A stretch of 58,839 bases of DNA from Bryobacterales bacterium. GTDB taxonomy: Bacteria; Acidobacteriota; Terriglobia; Bryobacterales; Bryobacteraceae. Shown here one piece after another: positions 39,790-48,692 of this stretch. The notes below the pieces were generated by a model. It ran no database searches. It saw nothing but the letters and a program-made list of their open reading frames with translations, and had not been told where the DNA came from. Both the position numbers and the translations under genes were made by a program. The DNA lies in NCBI GenBank assembly GCA_003164035.1, contig PLRS01000132.1, positions 1 through 58,839 of the forward strand, read 5' to 3'. Position 1 is the stretch's first letter, and every line of letters begins with the position of its first letter.

Positions 39790-40575
39790 TCACCGCACCG
39801 GCGAAAAGGCCAGCGGCTGCAGCAGCGTGTTGGTCGTATTGGCGTTCAGCTCGGAGTTATCCATGCCGGGGGTGGCCCGCATCTTCTGCCATTCCGGGTC
39901 GGCGCTGAAGTCCTTCCAGAGGCGCTCGCGGGCGGCCAGGTCGTCGAACGCCAGCATATAAGTATTGTTCGGCTGGTTGGGGCCGACGATGCTCTGGCCG
40001 AACAGGACCGGGGTCATTTTCAGGCGCTGGAAAATGGCGATCTCGCCCCCTTCGAACATCTTCTTTTTGCGGAGCGAGCCGTCTTCGGTCAACCCCTGGT
40101 AGGTGCGCAGCTCGAAGACGCGCGCGGGGCGCTTGAGGTCCGATGCGCCGGCTTCGATTGCCGGAAAGGCGTCGAAGGCGCGCAGCAGCGAACTTTCCAG
40201 CCGCTCGTAACCAGCCGCGGCGTTGTACTCCTTCCAGCCCTTGCGGAATTCGGCGTTGCCGGCAAACGGGTCGTGCAGGTTCTCCAGCGCGGCCAGCGAC
40301 GGGAAGCTGGTAATCGCCAGGGTAAACGGAGCGTTGGCGCTCACCAGCGCGCTGAAGAAGCCAACCGGGCCGAGCCCGGCGCGGTTCGCGGCCGGCAGGT
40401 AGACGTCTTTCAGATACGCGTTGGTGCGCTCGGTTTGGCTGCCGGCGCGCATGTAGTAATAGCGAAAATGCAGGTAAGCGCTCTTGGAGGAAGCGGGCGG
40501 AGCGGCGTCCGCCCTGGATTCCAGCGTGGATACGGTTGCGGCGGCAGCCGCGGTCAGAAAACTACGTCTTTGCAT
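39790..40575 (-). CDS. Tat-exported NIPSNAP-family protein
   Basis: 261 residues. Twin-arginine signal MQRRSFLTAAAAATVSTLES. Two NIPSNAP/dimeric alpha-beta barrel repeats: YLHFRYYYMRAGSQTERTNA in the first half, VFELRTYQGLTEDGSLRKK in the second (the RVFELRTYQ phrase is the family hallmark), ending DPEWQKMRATPGMDNSELNAN. The family has no established reaction. It begins 6 bp after the stop of the beta-lactamase-like gene, so both are in one operon. Confidence 0.85.
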   Translation of the reverse strand: MQRRSFLTAAAAATVSTLESRADAAPPASSKSAYLHFRYYYMRAGSQTERTNAYLKDVYLPAANRAGLGPVGFFSALVSANAPFTLAITSFPSLAALENLHDPFAGNAEFRKGWKEYNAAAGYERLESSLLRAFDAFPAIEAGASDLKRPARVFELRTYQGLTEDGSLRKKKMFEGGEIAIFQRLKMTPVLFGQSIVGPNQPNNTYMLAFDDLAARERLWKDFSADPEWQKMRATPGMDNSELNANTTNTLLQPLAFSPVR

Positions 40576-40581
40576 GGAGCC

Positions 40582-41505
40582 TCATTTCACGGCCGGCACG
40601 GTTTGGGCTGGGGTTAAGCCTTCCACCAGCAGTTTGGCCAAGTCGGATATCAGAATCGAACCGGGATTGTCCGGTCCCCAATCTGGCTGCGGAATCCCGT
40701 CCACGGTGATGGCCATCGCGATGCGTCCGCCTTTGGAATAAACTATCCCTACGTCGGAGCGCAGCGCGTCGAGCGCGCCCCATTTATTGGCGATGGGCAG
40801 ATCGCCGAGCCGGCGGCGTATGCCGGTGGTATCCTGGCTCCGCTTCAGAATTGCCAGTATATCGCGGCACGCTTCCGGGTTGACCAGTTCGCCGTTTTCC
40901 AGGCGCTCCATGATGGCGGCCATGTCGCGCGGCGTCGAAACTCCCAGGCCGTACTTCTGGTTCTCGGGCAGCTTACCGGCGGCCGACCAACCCTCCGCGG
41001 CATTGAGCTGCCCGCCGTCGCCTCTCACCTTGCGCATCAGGCGGGTAGTGTGAATGCCGATCTTATCCAGGTACGCGTTGACGGTGTCGGCGCCGATGCG
41101 CTGGATGATCATGTTGGTGGCGGTGTTGTCGCTCAGCACGATCATGAGGTTGGCGACGTCGCGTAGGGGAAGTTGGACGCCATCGGATATTTCGCTGCCG
41201 ATGATTCCGGAGCCGGTGACTTTCTCGGCGGCTGTGACCGTCAGCGGCTCCGTCCATTTAGCCTCGCCGCGCGCCACGGTGTCGAAGAGCGCCACCAGGG
41301 TGGGCAGCTTGATGGTGCTGGCGGTGCGAACCTTGTCGGACTCATGAATACCGACGGAAGCGCCGCTATCGAGATTCTTCGCGTAGAGCGAAACCGTTCC
41401 TGGAAAGCCGGCGATGCGCGCATCGAGCGCTTCCCGGAGCGGCGCCGCATCGAGGCCCGAACCCAGCAGAGCCGCCAATGCGGCGCCTTTTGCGAAAGAG
41501 AACAT
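40582..41505 (-). CDS. class A beta-lactamase-like serine hydrolase
   Basis: 307 residues with a signal peptide (AKGAALAALLGSGLDA). Active-site motifs: Ser63-x-x-Lys66 in TASTIKLPTL, Ser125-Asp126-Asn127 in MIVLSDNTATN, and the third motif as Lys241-Trp-Gly (IANKWGALD) instead of the usual KTG/KSG. A glutamate in the omega-loop region (AAEGWSAAGKLPENQ) could be the deacylating residue, but which one is unclear. It may hydrolyse beta-lactams or be a related peptidase/esterase; the altered third motif makes activity uncertain. Start ATG 6 nt after TAAGAT. It is followed at 6 bp by the NIPSNAP gene. Confidence 0.8.
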   Translation of the reverse strand: MFSFAKGAALAALLGSGLDAAPLREALDARIAGFPGTVSLYAKNLDSGASVGIHESDKVRTASTIKLPTLVALFDTVARGEAKWTEPLTVTAAEKVTGSGIIGSEISDGVQLPLRDVANLMIVLSDNTATNMIIQRIGADTVNAYLDKIGIHTTRLMRKVRGDGGQLNAAEGWSAAGKLPENQKYGLGVSTPRDMAAIMERLENGELVNPEACRDILAILKRSQDTTGIRRRLGDLPIANKWGALDALRSDVGIVYSKGGRIAMAITVDGIPQPDWGPDNPGSILISDLAKLLVEGLTPAQTVPAVK

Positions 41506-41511
41506 TCCTCG

Positions 41512-41517
41512 ATCTTA
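41512..41517 (-). promoter_or_regulatory. -10-like TAAGAT, start codon 6 nt away
   Basis: TAAGAT on the minus strand lies 6 nt before the ATG at 41505. It overlaps the last codons of the RDD gene. Confidence 0.4.
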
Positions 41518-42066
41518 CCCGACGGCGGGAGGGTCCACGTCGCGATCGGCGGAGCGAGGCGGTGTCGCGGTGTCGCGAACGACAATCGTCTCCGCAATCC
41601 GGTCGTGTACCGTGCGGCGGTTGGGGTGAATGAAATACTGCAGGAACCCGAATCCCAGCTCCAGCGTGGAAGCGCCATAGCCCAGCGCCCGCTCGACCGA
41701 GTGCCACAGAGACATGCGGCGATGGACGAGAGACACAACCCGAATATGGAAAAGCCGCTTCCCCAGCGTCTTTCCATTGCCGATATACACGGAGAGGCCA
41801 AAGAACAAAACCAAATAGACGATACTGTACCAGTTCTCAAAAAAGTTCAGTTCATTGTGAACGTTGCCCTTAACACCGAGGCGAGTCGCCATCGTCCCAA
41901 GACCCATTCCAGCGCTCATGAAAAGGACGGCAGCCACCAGGAAGTCGATTCCTAAAGCGCATGCCCTGGAAGTGAAGGACGCCAGTTCCATGCCTTCCAG
42001 CTCCAGCATCCGCGCCGTCTCGTGCGGTTGGTAGACGCGAACCTGCCGTCCTGTTCTCGCCAGCAT
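41515..42066 (-). CDS. RDD-family membrane protein
   Basis: About 183 residues from the ATG at 42066 (MLARTGRQVRVYQPHETARM); a later ATG near 42006 is possible. RDD landmarks: Arg-x(n)-Asp in SRACALGIDFLVAAVLF (first helix), YLVLFFGLSVYIG (second), the loop GKTLGKRLFHIRVVS and the last segment NRRTVHDRIAETIVV. Three membrane helices. Function of RDD proteins is mostly unknown; some are linked to transport. Same strand as, and 10 bp before, the beta-lactamase-like gene. Confidence 0.85.
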   Translation of the reverse strand: MLARTGRQVRVYQPHETARMLELEGMELASFTSRACALGIDFLVAAVLFMSAGMGLGTMATRLGVKGNVHNELNFFENWYSIVYLVLFFGLSVYIGNGKTLGKRLFHIRVVSLVHRRMSLWHSVERALGYGASTLELGFGFLQYFIHPNRRTVHDRIAETIVVRDTATPPRSADRDVDPPAVG

Positions 42067-42212
42067 TCTCCATAAAGAATAGCAGGGACGCCCCAAAGGC
42101 GAGGCCCCCACTGCGGTGGCTTGGCGCAGGGGTGTTTTCCCGTGGCAGGCCGTCAAGCCGCCCCAACCGCAGTTGTAGCCCAAAATAGTTCTCAATCCAG
42201 ATTGACATATTG

Positions 42213-42218
42213 TAGAAT
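42213..42218 (+). promoter_or_regulatory. -10 element TAGAAT, start codon 7 nt away
   Basis: TAGAAT lies 7 nt before the ATG at 42226 of the DUF2061 gene. A TTGACA at 42202-42207 is too close to act as its -35. Confidence 0.4.
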
Positions 42219-42225
42219 GGGACTC

Positions 42226-42447
42226 ATGGAGAGCCGCGCGCGCAGCATCGTTAAGGCGGTGAGCTACCGGATATTGGGGTCGATCACCACTGGGTTGATT
42301 GTCTTCGTGATAACCGGCAAAGCCGACCTGTCGCTGGGCGTCGGCGGCCTGGATATGGCGGCCAAGATCGCGGTTTATTTTGTCCATGAACGGATCTGGG
42401 ACCGGATCGCCTTCGGACGCGAAAAGCCGCCGGAATACGAGATTTAG
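42226..42447 (+). CDS. DUF2061 small membrane protein
   Basis: About 73 residues from the ATG at 42226; an ATG at 42217 overlaps the -10 element. The sequence ESRARSIVKAVSYRILGSIT, TGLIVFVITGKADLSLGVGG and AAKIAVYFVHERIWDRI with FG is the complete DUF2061 pattern: two membrane helices with short basic ends. Function unknown. It ends 18 bp before the argS start. Confidence 0.85.
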   Translation: MESRARSIVKAVSYRILGSITTGLIVFVITGKADLSLGVGGLDMAAKIAVYFVHERIWDRIAFGREKPPEYEI

Positions 42448-42465
42448 CTATACTCGTAGGTTCCA

Positions 42466-44397
42466 GTGTTCCATTCCATCCAGAAACAGGTTTCGAGCGC
42501 CTTCCGCGCCCACATCGGCGCGCGTTACGGCATTGACGTGGCGGTGGCCATTGAAGAACCGCGGCAAAGCGAGTTCGGCGAAATGGCCGTGCCGGCCGCC
42601 TTTCAACTGGCCAAGCAGTTGCGGCAGGCGCCCAGAAAAATCGCCCAGGAGTTGGCCGGCGAGATTGGCCCTATCGCTGGCGTGGGCGCCATGGAAGTGG
42701 CCGGCAACGGCTATCTGAACATCCGGCTGGACCGCGGCGCCTATGGATTGGCGCTGCTGGAGGGCGAGGCCGCGGCGCCGTCCGCGTCCTCCGGTAAGCT
42801 GATCGTCGAGCACACCAATATTAACCCCAACAAGGCGGCGCACGTCGGGCACCTGCGCAATGCCACGTTGGGCGATACCTTTGTGCGCATGTTGCGCGCG
42901 CGCGGCGAAACCGTGGAAGCGCAAAACTACATCGACAATACCGGCGTCCAGGTGGCCGACGTGGTGGTGGGCTTCCACTACCTGGAAGGCAAGGGTCCGG
43001 CCGAAGTGCGCCTCATGCTGGCCGACCCGGCGGTGCGCTTCGATTATTATTGTTGGGACCTGTACGCGCACACCACGGCCTATTACCAGGACCATGCCGA
43101 AGCGCTCGACTGGCGGGCGGAAACCCTCCATGCCATCGAAGCCGGCTCGGGCGAGTTGGCGGAACTGGGCGATATCGTCGCCGACGCCATCGTGCGGGCC
43201 CATCTGGCCACCATGCTGCGGCTGGACGTGGAGTACGACGTACTGCCGCGCGAAAGCGAGATTCTGCATCTGCATTTCTGGGCGGCGGCTTTCGAACTGC
43301 TGAAGGAGCGCAAGGCCATCTACCTGGAAACCGAAGGCAAGAACGCGGGCTGCTGGGTAATGCCCGGGCTCTCCGAGGAGGGGAAGGTGATCGTGCGGTC
43401 CGGCGGCACGGTCACTTACGTCGGCAAGGATATCGCCTATCAGCTTTGGAAATTCGGGCTGCTGGGCAAGGATTTTTATTACCGGCCGTTCCAGCGCTAC
43501 GCCGATGGCCGCGTGCTGTGGGTGACCAGCGATACCCCGAACCAGGAGCCCGCCCCCGAGTTCGGGCACGCCACCCGGGTCTACAACGTGATCGACGCGC
43601 GCCAAAGCTATCTCCAGGACGTAGTCTGCGCCGGGCTACGAGCGCTGGGCTACGAGCGCCAGGCGGAAGAATCGGTCCACTTCTCCTATGAGATGGTGGC
43701 ACTTTCGCATCGCTGCTGCGCCGACCTGGGAATTTCGCTTTCCGACGAGGACCGCGAGCGGCCCTATGTGGAAGTGTCGGGGCGCAAGGGACGAGGGGTA
43801 AAAGCCGACGACCTGATGGATACGCTGATTTCGAAGGCGCTGGACGAAGTGGCGGCGCGGCACCCGGATTATCCACCTGAAGAGCGGAAGCGGGTGGCTG
43901 AGCAGATTGCCATCGGCGCGCTGCGCTATTTTCTGCTCAAGTTCACGCGCACTTCCGTGATCGCTTTCGATTTGCAGGAAGCGCTGAGCTTCGAAGGGGA
44001 AACCGGCCCGTATCTGCAATACGCCGCCGTGCGGGCGCGCAATATTCTGCGCAAGCTGGAGGAGCGCGGCGAGCAGTTGCCGGATTTCGCGGCCGAGCTG
44101 AAAGGGGAAGCGATGGGCCGGCAGCTCGCCAGCGAAGACGCCTGGCAAATGTTGCTGTCGGCGTCCAAGGCGGACGCAGCGCTGGAAAAAGCGGTGGCCG
44201 CGGGCGAGCCGGCGCACGTCGCCAAGTACGCCTTTTCCCTCGCCCAGGCCTTCAATAATTTCTACCACCAGTACCCGGTCCTGCAGGAGCCCAATCGCGA
44301 GAAGAAAGTGTTTCTTCTCTGGATGACGGATTTTTTCCGCCGCCAGTTGGAGCGTACGGCGGCGATCCTGGGCATCCGTATTCCGGAATACATGTAG
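42466..44397 (+). CDS. argS: arginyl-tRNA synthetase
   Basis: 643 residues from a GTG at 42466. Class I synthetase that charges tRNA-Arg. The HIGH-type motif is PNKAAHVGHLRNATLGD near residue 122. The KMSKS position is the degenerate GRKGRGVKADDLMD typical of many ArgS enzymes. The N-terminal Arg_tRNA_synt_N domain (about 1-90) and the C-terminal DALR anticodon-binding domain (about 510-643, ending ERTAAILGIRIPEYM) are both present. Length is slightly above the usual 550-600. The ribosome site is weak. Confidence 0.95.
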   Translation: MFHSIQKQVSSAFRAHIGARYGIDVAVAIEEPRQSEFGEMAVPAAFQLAKQLRQAPRKIAQELAGEIGPIAGVGAMEVAGNGYLNIRLDRGAYGLALLEGEAAAPSASSGKLIVEHTNINPNKAAHVGHLRNATLGDTFVRMLRARGETVEAQNYIDNTGVQVADVVVGFHYLEGKGPAEVRLMLADPAVRFDYYCWDLYAHTTAYYQDHAEALDWRAETLHAIEAGSGELAELGDIVADAIVRAHLATMLRLDVEYDVLPRESEILHLHFWAAAFELLKERKAIYLETEGKNAGCWVMPGLSEEGKVIVRSGGTVTYVGKDIAYQLWKFGLLGKDFYYRPFQRYADGRVLWVTSDTPNQEPAPEFGHATRVYNVIDARQSYLQDVVCAGLRALGYERQAEESVHFSYEMVALSHRCCADLGISLSDEDRERPYVEVSGRKGRGVKADDLMDTLISKALDEVAARHPDYPPEERKRVAEQIAIGALRYFLLKFTRTSVIAFDLQEALSFEGETGPYLQYAAVRARNILRKLEERGEQLPDFAAELKGEAMGRQLASEDAWQMLLSASKADAALEKAVAAGEPAHVAKYAFSLAQAFNNFYHQYPVLQEPNREKKVFLLWMTDFFRRQLERTAAILGIRIPEYM

Positions 44398-44487
44398 ACC
44401 CCAGGGCTGCGTCCTGAATCCCTTCCGGATACCGGAGTCGGGGAAGCCGAAACTCGGGAGCCGGAATAGCTTCGCGGCGAAAGTGGG

Positions 44488-45372
44488 TTATTTCTTTTCC
44501 GGTTTGGCAGCGGCCGGCTGGGCGGTCTTCTGTGCGGCCGGTTTTGCGGCTGGAGGTTTGTCGTCGTGGGCGCCGGCCGGGGGCGCGGGCGGCTCCAAGT
44601 ACTGGACGATCACCGAGACGCGCCGGTTGGAGGGATTTTCGGGGTCTTCGGGGTGCCTTAACTGGCGGTCGGCGAAGCCGCGTACCTGGGCGACCTGGCC
44701 GGCGCGCAGGCCGCTGGTTTCCATCAGCTTGCGGGCGGAGTTGGCGCGATCGCTCGATAGCTCCCAGTTGGAGTAGGCGTCACCGCTGCCGAACGGTTTG
44801 GAGTCGGTATGGCCTTCGATCAGAAGGTTGTTGGGAAGCTTGCCCAGCTCTTCGGCCAGCTTGGCGAGCAGCTCCGCACCGCTTTCGGTGGGAGAGCCCT
44901 TGCCCGATTCGAAAAACATTCCTTTGGCCGTTTCCAGCAGTTCGATGCGCAGGCCGTCCGCGGTGATGGTAATTTCAATGTTTCCCTGCAGGCTTTTGAA
45001 GTTTGGCAGGCTCTTCAGAACCTGTTCAATCTTCTCCTTGAGCTTGCTCATGTCGTCCTTGTTGATTTCGATGGCGGCGTGAGTGCCGCCGGCGCCGGTC
45101 GAGGACGAACCGGTGAGCTTACCGGTCCCGCTGGGATCGCGGAAGTACCCGGCGATGGCCTCCTTGATTTCCTGGTCCGAGCCCATCAGCCAGAGCACGA
45201 TGAACAGCGCCATCATGGCGGTGACGAAGTCGGCGTAGGCCACTTTCCAGGCGCCGCCGTGATGACCTCCGTGGCCGCCGCTCTTTTTCTTGATGACGAT
45301 AATGGGACGGCGATCCGGCGACGGCGACGGCGGTGCCTCGGGCTCCTCGTTCGCATCAGGTTCTGGAGTCAT
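44488..45372 (-). CDS. motB: MotB-type flagellar stator/OmpA protein
   Basis: 294 residues. A cytoplasmic, Pro/Lys-rich N-terminus leads to GAWKVAYADFVTAMMALFIVLW near residue 40-60, the single MotB helix with the proton-binding Asp (YADF). After a plug/linker region comes the OmpA-like peptidoglycan-binding domain: GMFFESGKGSPTESGAELL, LLIEGHTDSKPFG, NWELSSDRANSARK and FADRQLRHPEDPENPSNRRV. The tail is rich in Ala/Pro/Lys. It sits 21 bp after motA. Together they form an ion-driven stator. Confidence 0.92.
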   Translation of the reverse strand: MTPEPDANEEPEAPPSPSPDRRPIIVIKKKSGGHGGHHGGAWKVAYADFVTAMMALFIVLWLMGSDQEIKEAIAGYFRDPSGTGKLTGSSSTGAGGTHAAIEINKDDMSKLKEKIEQVLKSLPNFKSLQGNIEITITADGLRIELLETAKGMFFESGKGSPTESGAELLAKLAEELGKLPNNLLIEGHTDSKPFGSGDAYSNWELSSDRANSARKLMETSGLRAGQVAQVRGFADRQLRHPEDPENPSNRRVSVIVQYLEPPAPPAGAHDDKPPAAKPAAQKTAQPAAAKPEKK

Positions 45373-45393
45373 GGTCTTCCGGCCCTCCGGCGG

Positions 45394-46257
45394 CTACTTC
45401 TTGGCTCCGCCTCCGCGGCAGGTCGCTTCGGTTTCCTGAAAGCTGGGCCGCACACCATGGGGAATCGAACGGCGCGCCAATTCCACCGCCATCATCGGCG
45501 ACACTCCCTTGACGAACGCCAGCGAGGCCATGCGCAAAAACCCGTAATAGCGGCCTTCCGCCTCCTGCTCCTTGCCCATGGCCGAGGAAATCGGTCCGAA
45601 CAGGCCGTAACACATCAGAATGCCCAGGAAGGTGCCCACCAGAGCCGAAGCAACCTTATGCCCGATTTCTTCTTTCGGTCCGCCCAGCGAGCCCATGGTG
45701 ATGCACACGCCAAGCACGGCCGCCACGATTCCCAGACCGGGAAGCGCGTCCGCCATGGTGGTGAGCCCCGCAACGGGCTGGGCGGACTCGGAATGGTGCA
45801 CTTCCAGATCGATTTCCATCATGGAATCGATTTCCATCACATCCACACCGCCGGTCACGGCCATGCGCAGGGTGTCGCACAAGAAGGCGACGGCATGATG
45901 GTCTTTCAAAAACTTGGGGTACTTGGAGAAGATCTGGCTCTTGTCGGGCTTGTCGATATCTTCCTCCAGTTTGGCTGTGCCCGATTTGCGAGCGTAATTG
46001 TAGAGCTCGTAGATCATTTTTAGCTGATCGAGATAGAAACCCTTGCTGAACCGGCTGCCGCCGAAAACACCGCCAATCCCTTTGGCAATGGCAATCAGGA
46101 CCGGCAGCGGATTGGCGATTAGAACCGTACCCAATGCCGCGCCGAAGATGATAAGCAGCTCGGCCGGTTGCACGAGCACCATCAGATTGCCGTGCTCCAT
46201 CAGATACCCGCCAACAATCGCGCCGAATACAGCCAAAATGCCGATGATTGCGAACAT
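45394..46257 (-). CDS. motA: MotA-type stator protein
   Basis: 287 residues with four membrane helices: near 1-20, 28-50, about 170-192 (LPGLGIVAAVLGVCITMGSL) and 203-222 (ALVGTFLGILMCYGLFGP). The large cytoplasmic loop between helices 2 and 3 carries KSGTAKLEEDIDKPDKSQIF and GGVDVMEIDSMMEIDLEVHH, both family patterns. It couples ion flow through MotAB to torque on the flagellar rotor. No other flagellar or chemotaxis genes are in the window, so the pair may be stand-alone, as is common. Confidence 0.92.
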   Translation of the reverse strand: MFAIIGILAVFGAIVGGYLMEHGNLMVLVQPAELLIIFGAALGTVLIANPLPVLIAIAKGIGGVFGGSRFSKGFYLDQLKMIYELYNYARKSGTAKLEEDIDKPDKSQIFSKYPKFLKDHHAVAFLCDTLRMAVTGGVDVMEIDSMMEIDLEVHHSESAQPVAGLTTMADALPGLGIVAAVLGVCITMGSLGGPKEEIGHKVASALVGTFLGILMCYGLFGPISSAMGKEQEAEGRYYGFLRMASLAFVKGVSPMMAVELARRSIPHGVRPSFQETEATCRGGGAKK

Positions 46258-46440
46258 GTATTAAGCTCAGTCAGTAGGACATATCGGCGCGCGGCGGCCA
46301 GAGCTTTAGGCGGGCTTTCGAACCCTGCGCCCGGCGCCGGCCGCCCGATCTCCACTTCTACGTCGCGCACCCCTCAGCCGGCACCTGAGTGAACGAAATT
46401 CCGCCTTAGGTTACACTGTTGGTATCGTAGGCGACGCAAC

Positions 46441-47898
46441 TTGAAACGGCTTGTACTTTCAGCCATTTTGGCGCTGGCGGCGGTGGCGCCGGCGCAGCAA
46501 TCCGAAACCGGGCAACTCGATGCCAGCCCCAGCCTGTTCACGGTGATGGCGGCCATCAACGCGGCCGGTTACGACACCGGGCTGGACTCGCCCGCGGGCG
46601 ATCCGCTGCGCAAGGCCATTCGGGAGGAACTGGCCAAGCGGCAGATCCCCTCGCTGGCTGCGCTGAGGGATTTCTACGCCGCGCACCGCAAGCGCACCAG
46701 TGCGGAAGACCTGAACCAATACATTTCCTTCGCGCTGTCGGTTTCCTCGCCGCCGGCGTTCCAGTTCAAGGAAAAGGACGCCGACATACCGCCCGACGCC
46801 GCGGCGCTGAAAGACCTGACACCGCTGCTGGTTGCCTTTTATAAGGAAGCCAACGTCGGCGAGCTGTGGCGCCGTTCGCAGCCCCGTATTTTGGAGGCGA
46901 TCGCGCGCTATCACCGGCCCGTGCTGGAAAACGTGGAACAGGTGAACGCCTACCTGCGCCAGCCGACCTCCGGGGTACGGGGGCGGCGTTTTCAGATTTT
47001 CATCGAGCTCGATGCCGAGCCGAACCAGGTTCAGACGCGCAGCTACGGGTACGATTACTATGTGGTGGTGACGCCCTCGCCGGAGCCGCGCGCCTTCGAC
47101 ATCCGCCATGCCTACCTGCACTACACGCTGGAGCCGTTGACGACGCGCTACCGGGAGATCCTGGACCGCAAGAAGATGCTGTTCGATCACGTCGAGCGGG
47201 CGACGGTGCTGGACGATTCCTTCCGGCACGACCAGTTGCTGCTGACCACCGAATGCCTGATCAAGGCGGTGGAAGCGCGGCTGGACCACAATCCCGGCGT
47301 GGTGGACGAGGACCTGCACCAGGGGTTCATTTTGACGCCGTATTTTTACGAGCAGTTGGGGCTCTACCAGAAGCAGGAAGCCTCCATGGCGGAATATTAC
47401 CTGGAGTTGCTGGGCTCGATCGACCTGGCGAAGGAAGAGCGCCGGCTTTCGCAGGTGGAGTTTTCGACTCAAAAGAGGGTCGGGAATGCAGCCCCGGCGC
47501 CGGCCCCGGCGCTCCAGGGTGCGGCCAAGACGCTGGAACAGGCCGAGGATTTGTATGCCGCCCGCGAGTTGGATAGGGCCAAGCAGATGTTTCTGGCGGT
47601 GCTGGAACAGACCGCCGAGAAACCGCTGCACGCTTCGGCTTACTATGGATTGGCGCGCATTGCCGCGCTGGAGAAGGACCCGGCCACGGCGGAACGCCTG
47701 TTCCTCAAAGCTTTGGATAACGATCCCGGGCCTCAAGTGAAGGCGTGGTGCCTGGTGTATTTGGGAAGGCTGGCGGGTTTGGCCCAGGAGTTCGAGAAGG
47801 CAACCCGGTATTTTCGCGATGCCCTGGAAGTCCAGGGTGGTTCGCAAAAGGCCCTGGACGCGGCGCGGACAGGGCTGCAACAAGTATTAGGGAAGTAA
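46441..47898 (+). CDS. exported TPR-containing hypothetical protein
   Basis: 485 residues from a TTG at 46441. Signal peptide KRLVLSAILALAAVAPAQQ. The middle (about 80-330) is a conserved-looking domain I do not recognise (YGYDYYVVVTPSPEPRAFDI, RHAYLHYTLEPLTTRYREIL). The last 130 residues are TPR units (AEDLYAARELDRAKQMFLAV, ASAYYGLARIAALEKDPATA, LGRLAGLAQEFEKATRYFRD). It probably works as a periplasmic scaffold. The next TPR gene begins 24 bp downstream. Confidence 0.65.
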   Translation: MKRLVLSAILALAAVAPAQQSETGQLDASPSLFTVMAAINAAGYDTGLDSPAGDPLRKAIREELAKRQIPSLAALRDFYAAHRKRTSAEDLNQYISFALSVSSPPAFQFKEKDADIPPDAAALKDLTPLLVAFYKEANVGELWRRSQPRILEAIARYHRPVLENVEQVNAYLRQPTSGVRGRRFQIFIELDAEPNQVQTRSYGYDYYVVVTPSPEPRAFDIRHAYLHYTLEPLTTRYREILDRKKMLFDHVERATVLDDSFRHDQLLLTTECLIKAVEARLDHNPGVVDEDLHQGFILTPYFYEQLGLYQKQEASMAEYYLELLGSIDLAKEERRLSQVEFSTQKRVGNAAPAPAPALQGAAKTLEQAEDLYAARELDRAKQMFLAVLEQTAEKPLHASAYYGLARIAALEKDPATAERLFLKALDNDPGPQVKAWCLVYLGRLAGLAQEFEKATRYFRDALEVQGGSQKALDAARTGLQQVLGK

Positions 47899-47922
47899 AC
47901 ACTTTTGAAGGAGTTTTCAGGA

Positions 47923-48684
47923 ATGAGACGAATCCTAGTGGCCGGAATGGCCGCTCTAGTTGCGGCTGGCGCCTGTCTGATGGCCCAAACACCGAAAGCG
48001 AAGGTGTCCAGAGGCGAGGCCGCGGCCTATAACGCCATGGTGCAGGCGCAGAACAACCCCGACGCGCTGATTGCCGCGGCCGAAGACCTGCTCACCAAGT
48101 ACGCCGATACTCAGTTTAAGGATCTGGCGCTGTCGCTCGAAGCGGACGCCTACAGGCAGAAAGGCGATTGGGAGAAGGCCATAATCTTTTCCGACCGCTC
48201 GATAGAGGCCAATCCCAAGAACTTCCAGTCCCCGCTGACGTCCGGCGAGTTGCTGGTGCAGCACACTCGCGAAACCGATCTGGATAGAGACGACAAACTG
48301 ACCCGCGCCGAAAAGGACTTAAACCTGGCCATCGAGAACGTGAAGGCGGCCACCAAGCCCAACCCGAACGTGACCGACGAGCAGTGGGCGGGTCTGCAAA
48401 AGAGCATCGTCGCGGAGGCGACCAGCGATCTGGGGTTGGCTGCGATGACGCGCAAGAAGTACGACGACGCCATCGCCGACTTCAAAACGGCCGCCGATAA
48501 CGATCCACAACCGGCTTACCTGGTGCGCCTGGCCAATGCCTATCAGGACGCGGGCAAGCACGATGAAGCCATCGCCGCCTGCGACCAGGTGTTGGCGCAA
48601 CCCAACCTGAACCCCAGGATTAAGGCGATCGCGGAAAACATCAAGGCCGTGGCTACGAAGACCAAGGGCCCGGCGAAGCCGTAA
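47923..48684 (+). CDS. exported TPR protein
   Basis: About 253 residues from the ATG at 47923, with AAGGAG 9 nt upstream; a TTG at 47905 is less likely. Signal peptide RRILVAGMAALVAAGACLMA. Helical repeats follow: AYNAMVQAQNNPDALIAAAE, LALSLEADAYRQKGDWEKAI, DLGLAAMTRKKYDDAIADFK and VRLANAYQDAGKHDEAIAAC. It lies between another TPR gene and rnc, with 8 bp to rnc, so all three are probably one transcript. Confidence 0.75.
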   Translation: MRRILVAGMAALVAAGACLMAQTPKAKVSRGEAAAYNAMVQAQNNPDALIAAAEDLLTKYADTQFKDLALSLEADAYRQKGDWEKAIIFSDRSIEANPKNFQSPLTSGELLVQHTRETDLDRDDKLTRAEKDLNLAIENVKAATKPNPNVTDEQWAGLQKSIVAEATSDLGLAAMTRKKYDDAIADFKTAADNDPQPAYLVRLANAYQDAGKHDEAIAACDQVLAQPNLNPRIKAIAENIKAVATKTKGPAKP

Positions 48685-48692
48685 GGTCGGCT

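Noticed and set aside
42202-42230. Full sigma70 promoter TTGACA/TAGAAT before the DUF2061 gene
   Set aside because: The two hexamers are only 5 nt apart, far from the 16-18 nt required, so only the -10 is kept.
42448-43605. 385-residue open frame antisense to argS
   Set aside because: argS motifs on plus are unambiguous and the antisense frame has no domain or start signal.
44488-46257. ExbB/ExbD-type pair instead of MotAB
   Set aside because: The OmpA-like peptidoglycan domain and the AWKVAYADFVTAMM helix identify MotB, and the first protein has the four-helix MotA layout.
46459-47883. 474-residue open frame on minus strand
   Set aside because: It lies wholly antisense to the TPR gene with signal peptide; high GC makes long shadow frames, and its composition (His/Arg/Gln rich) is not protein-like.
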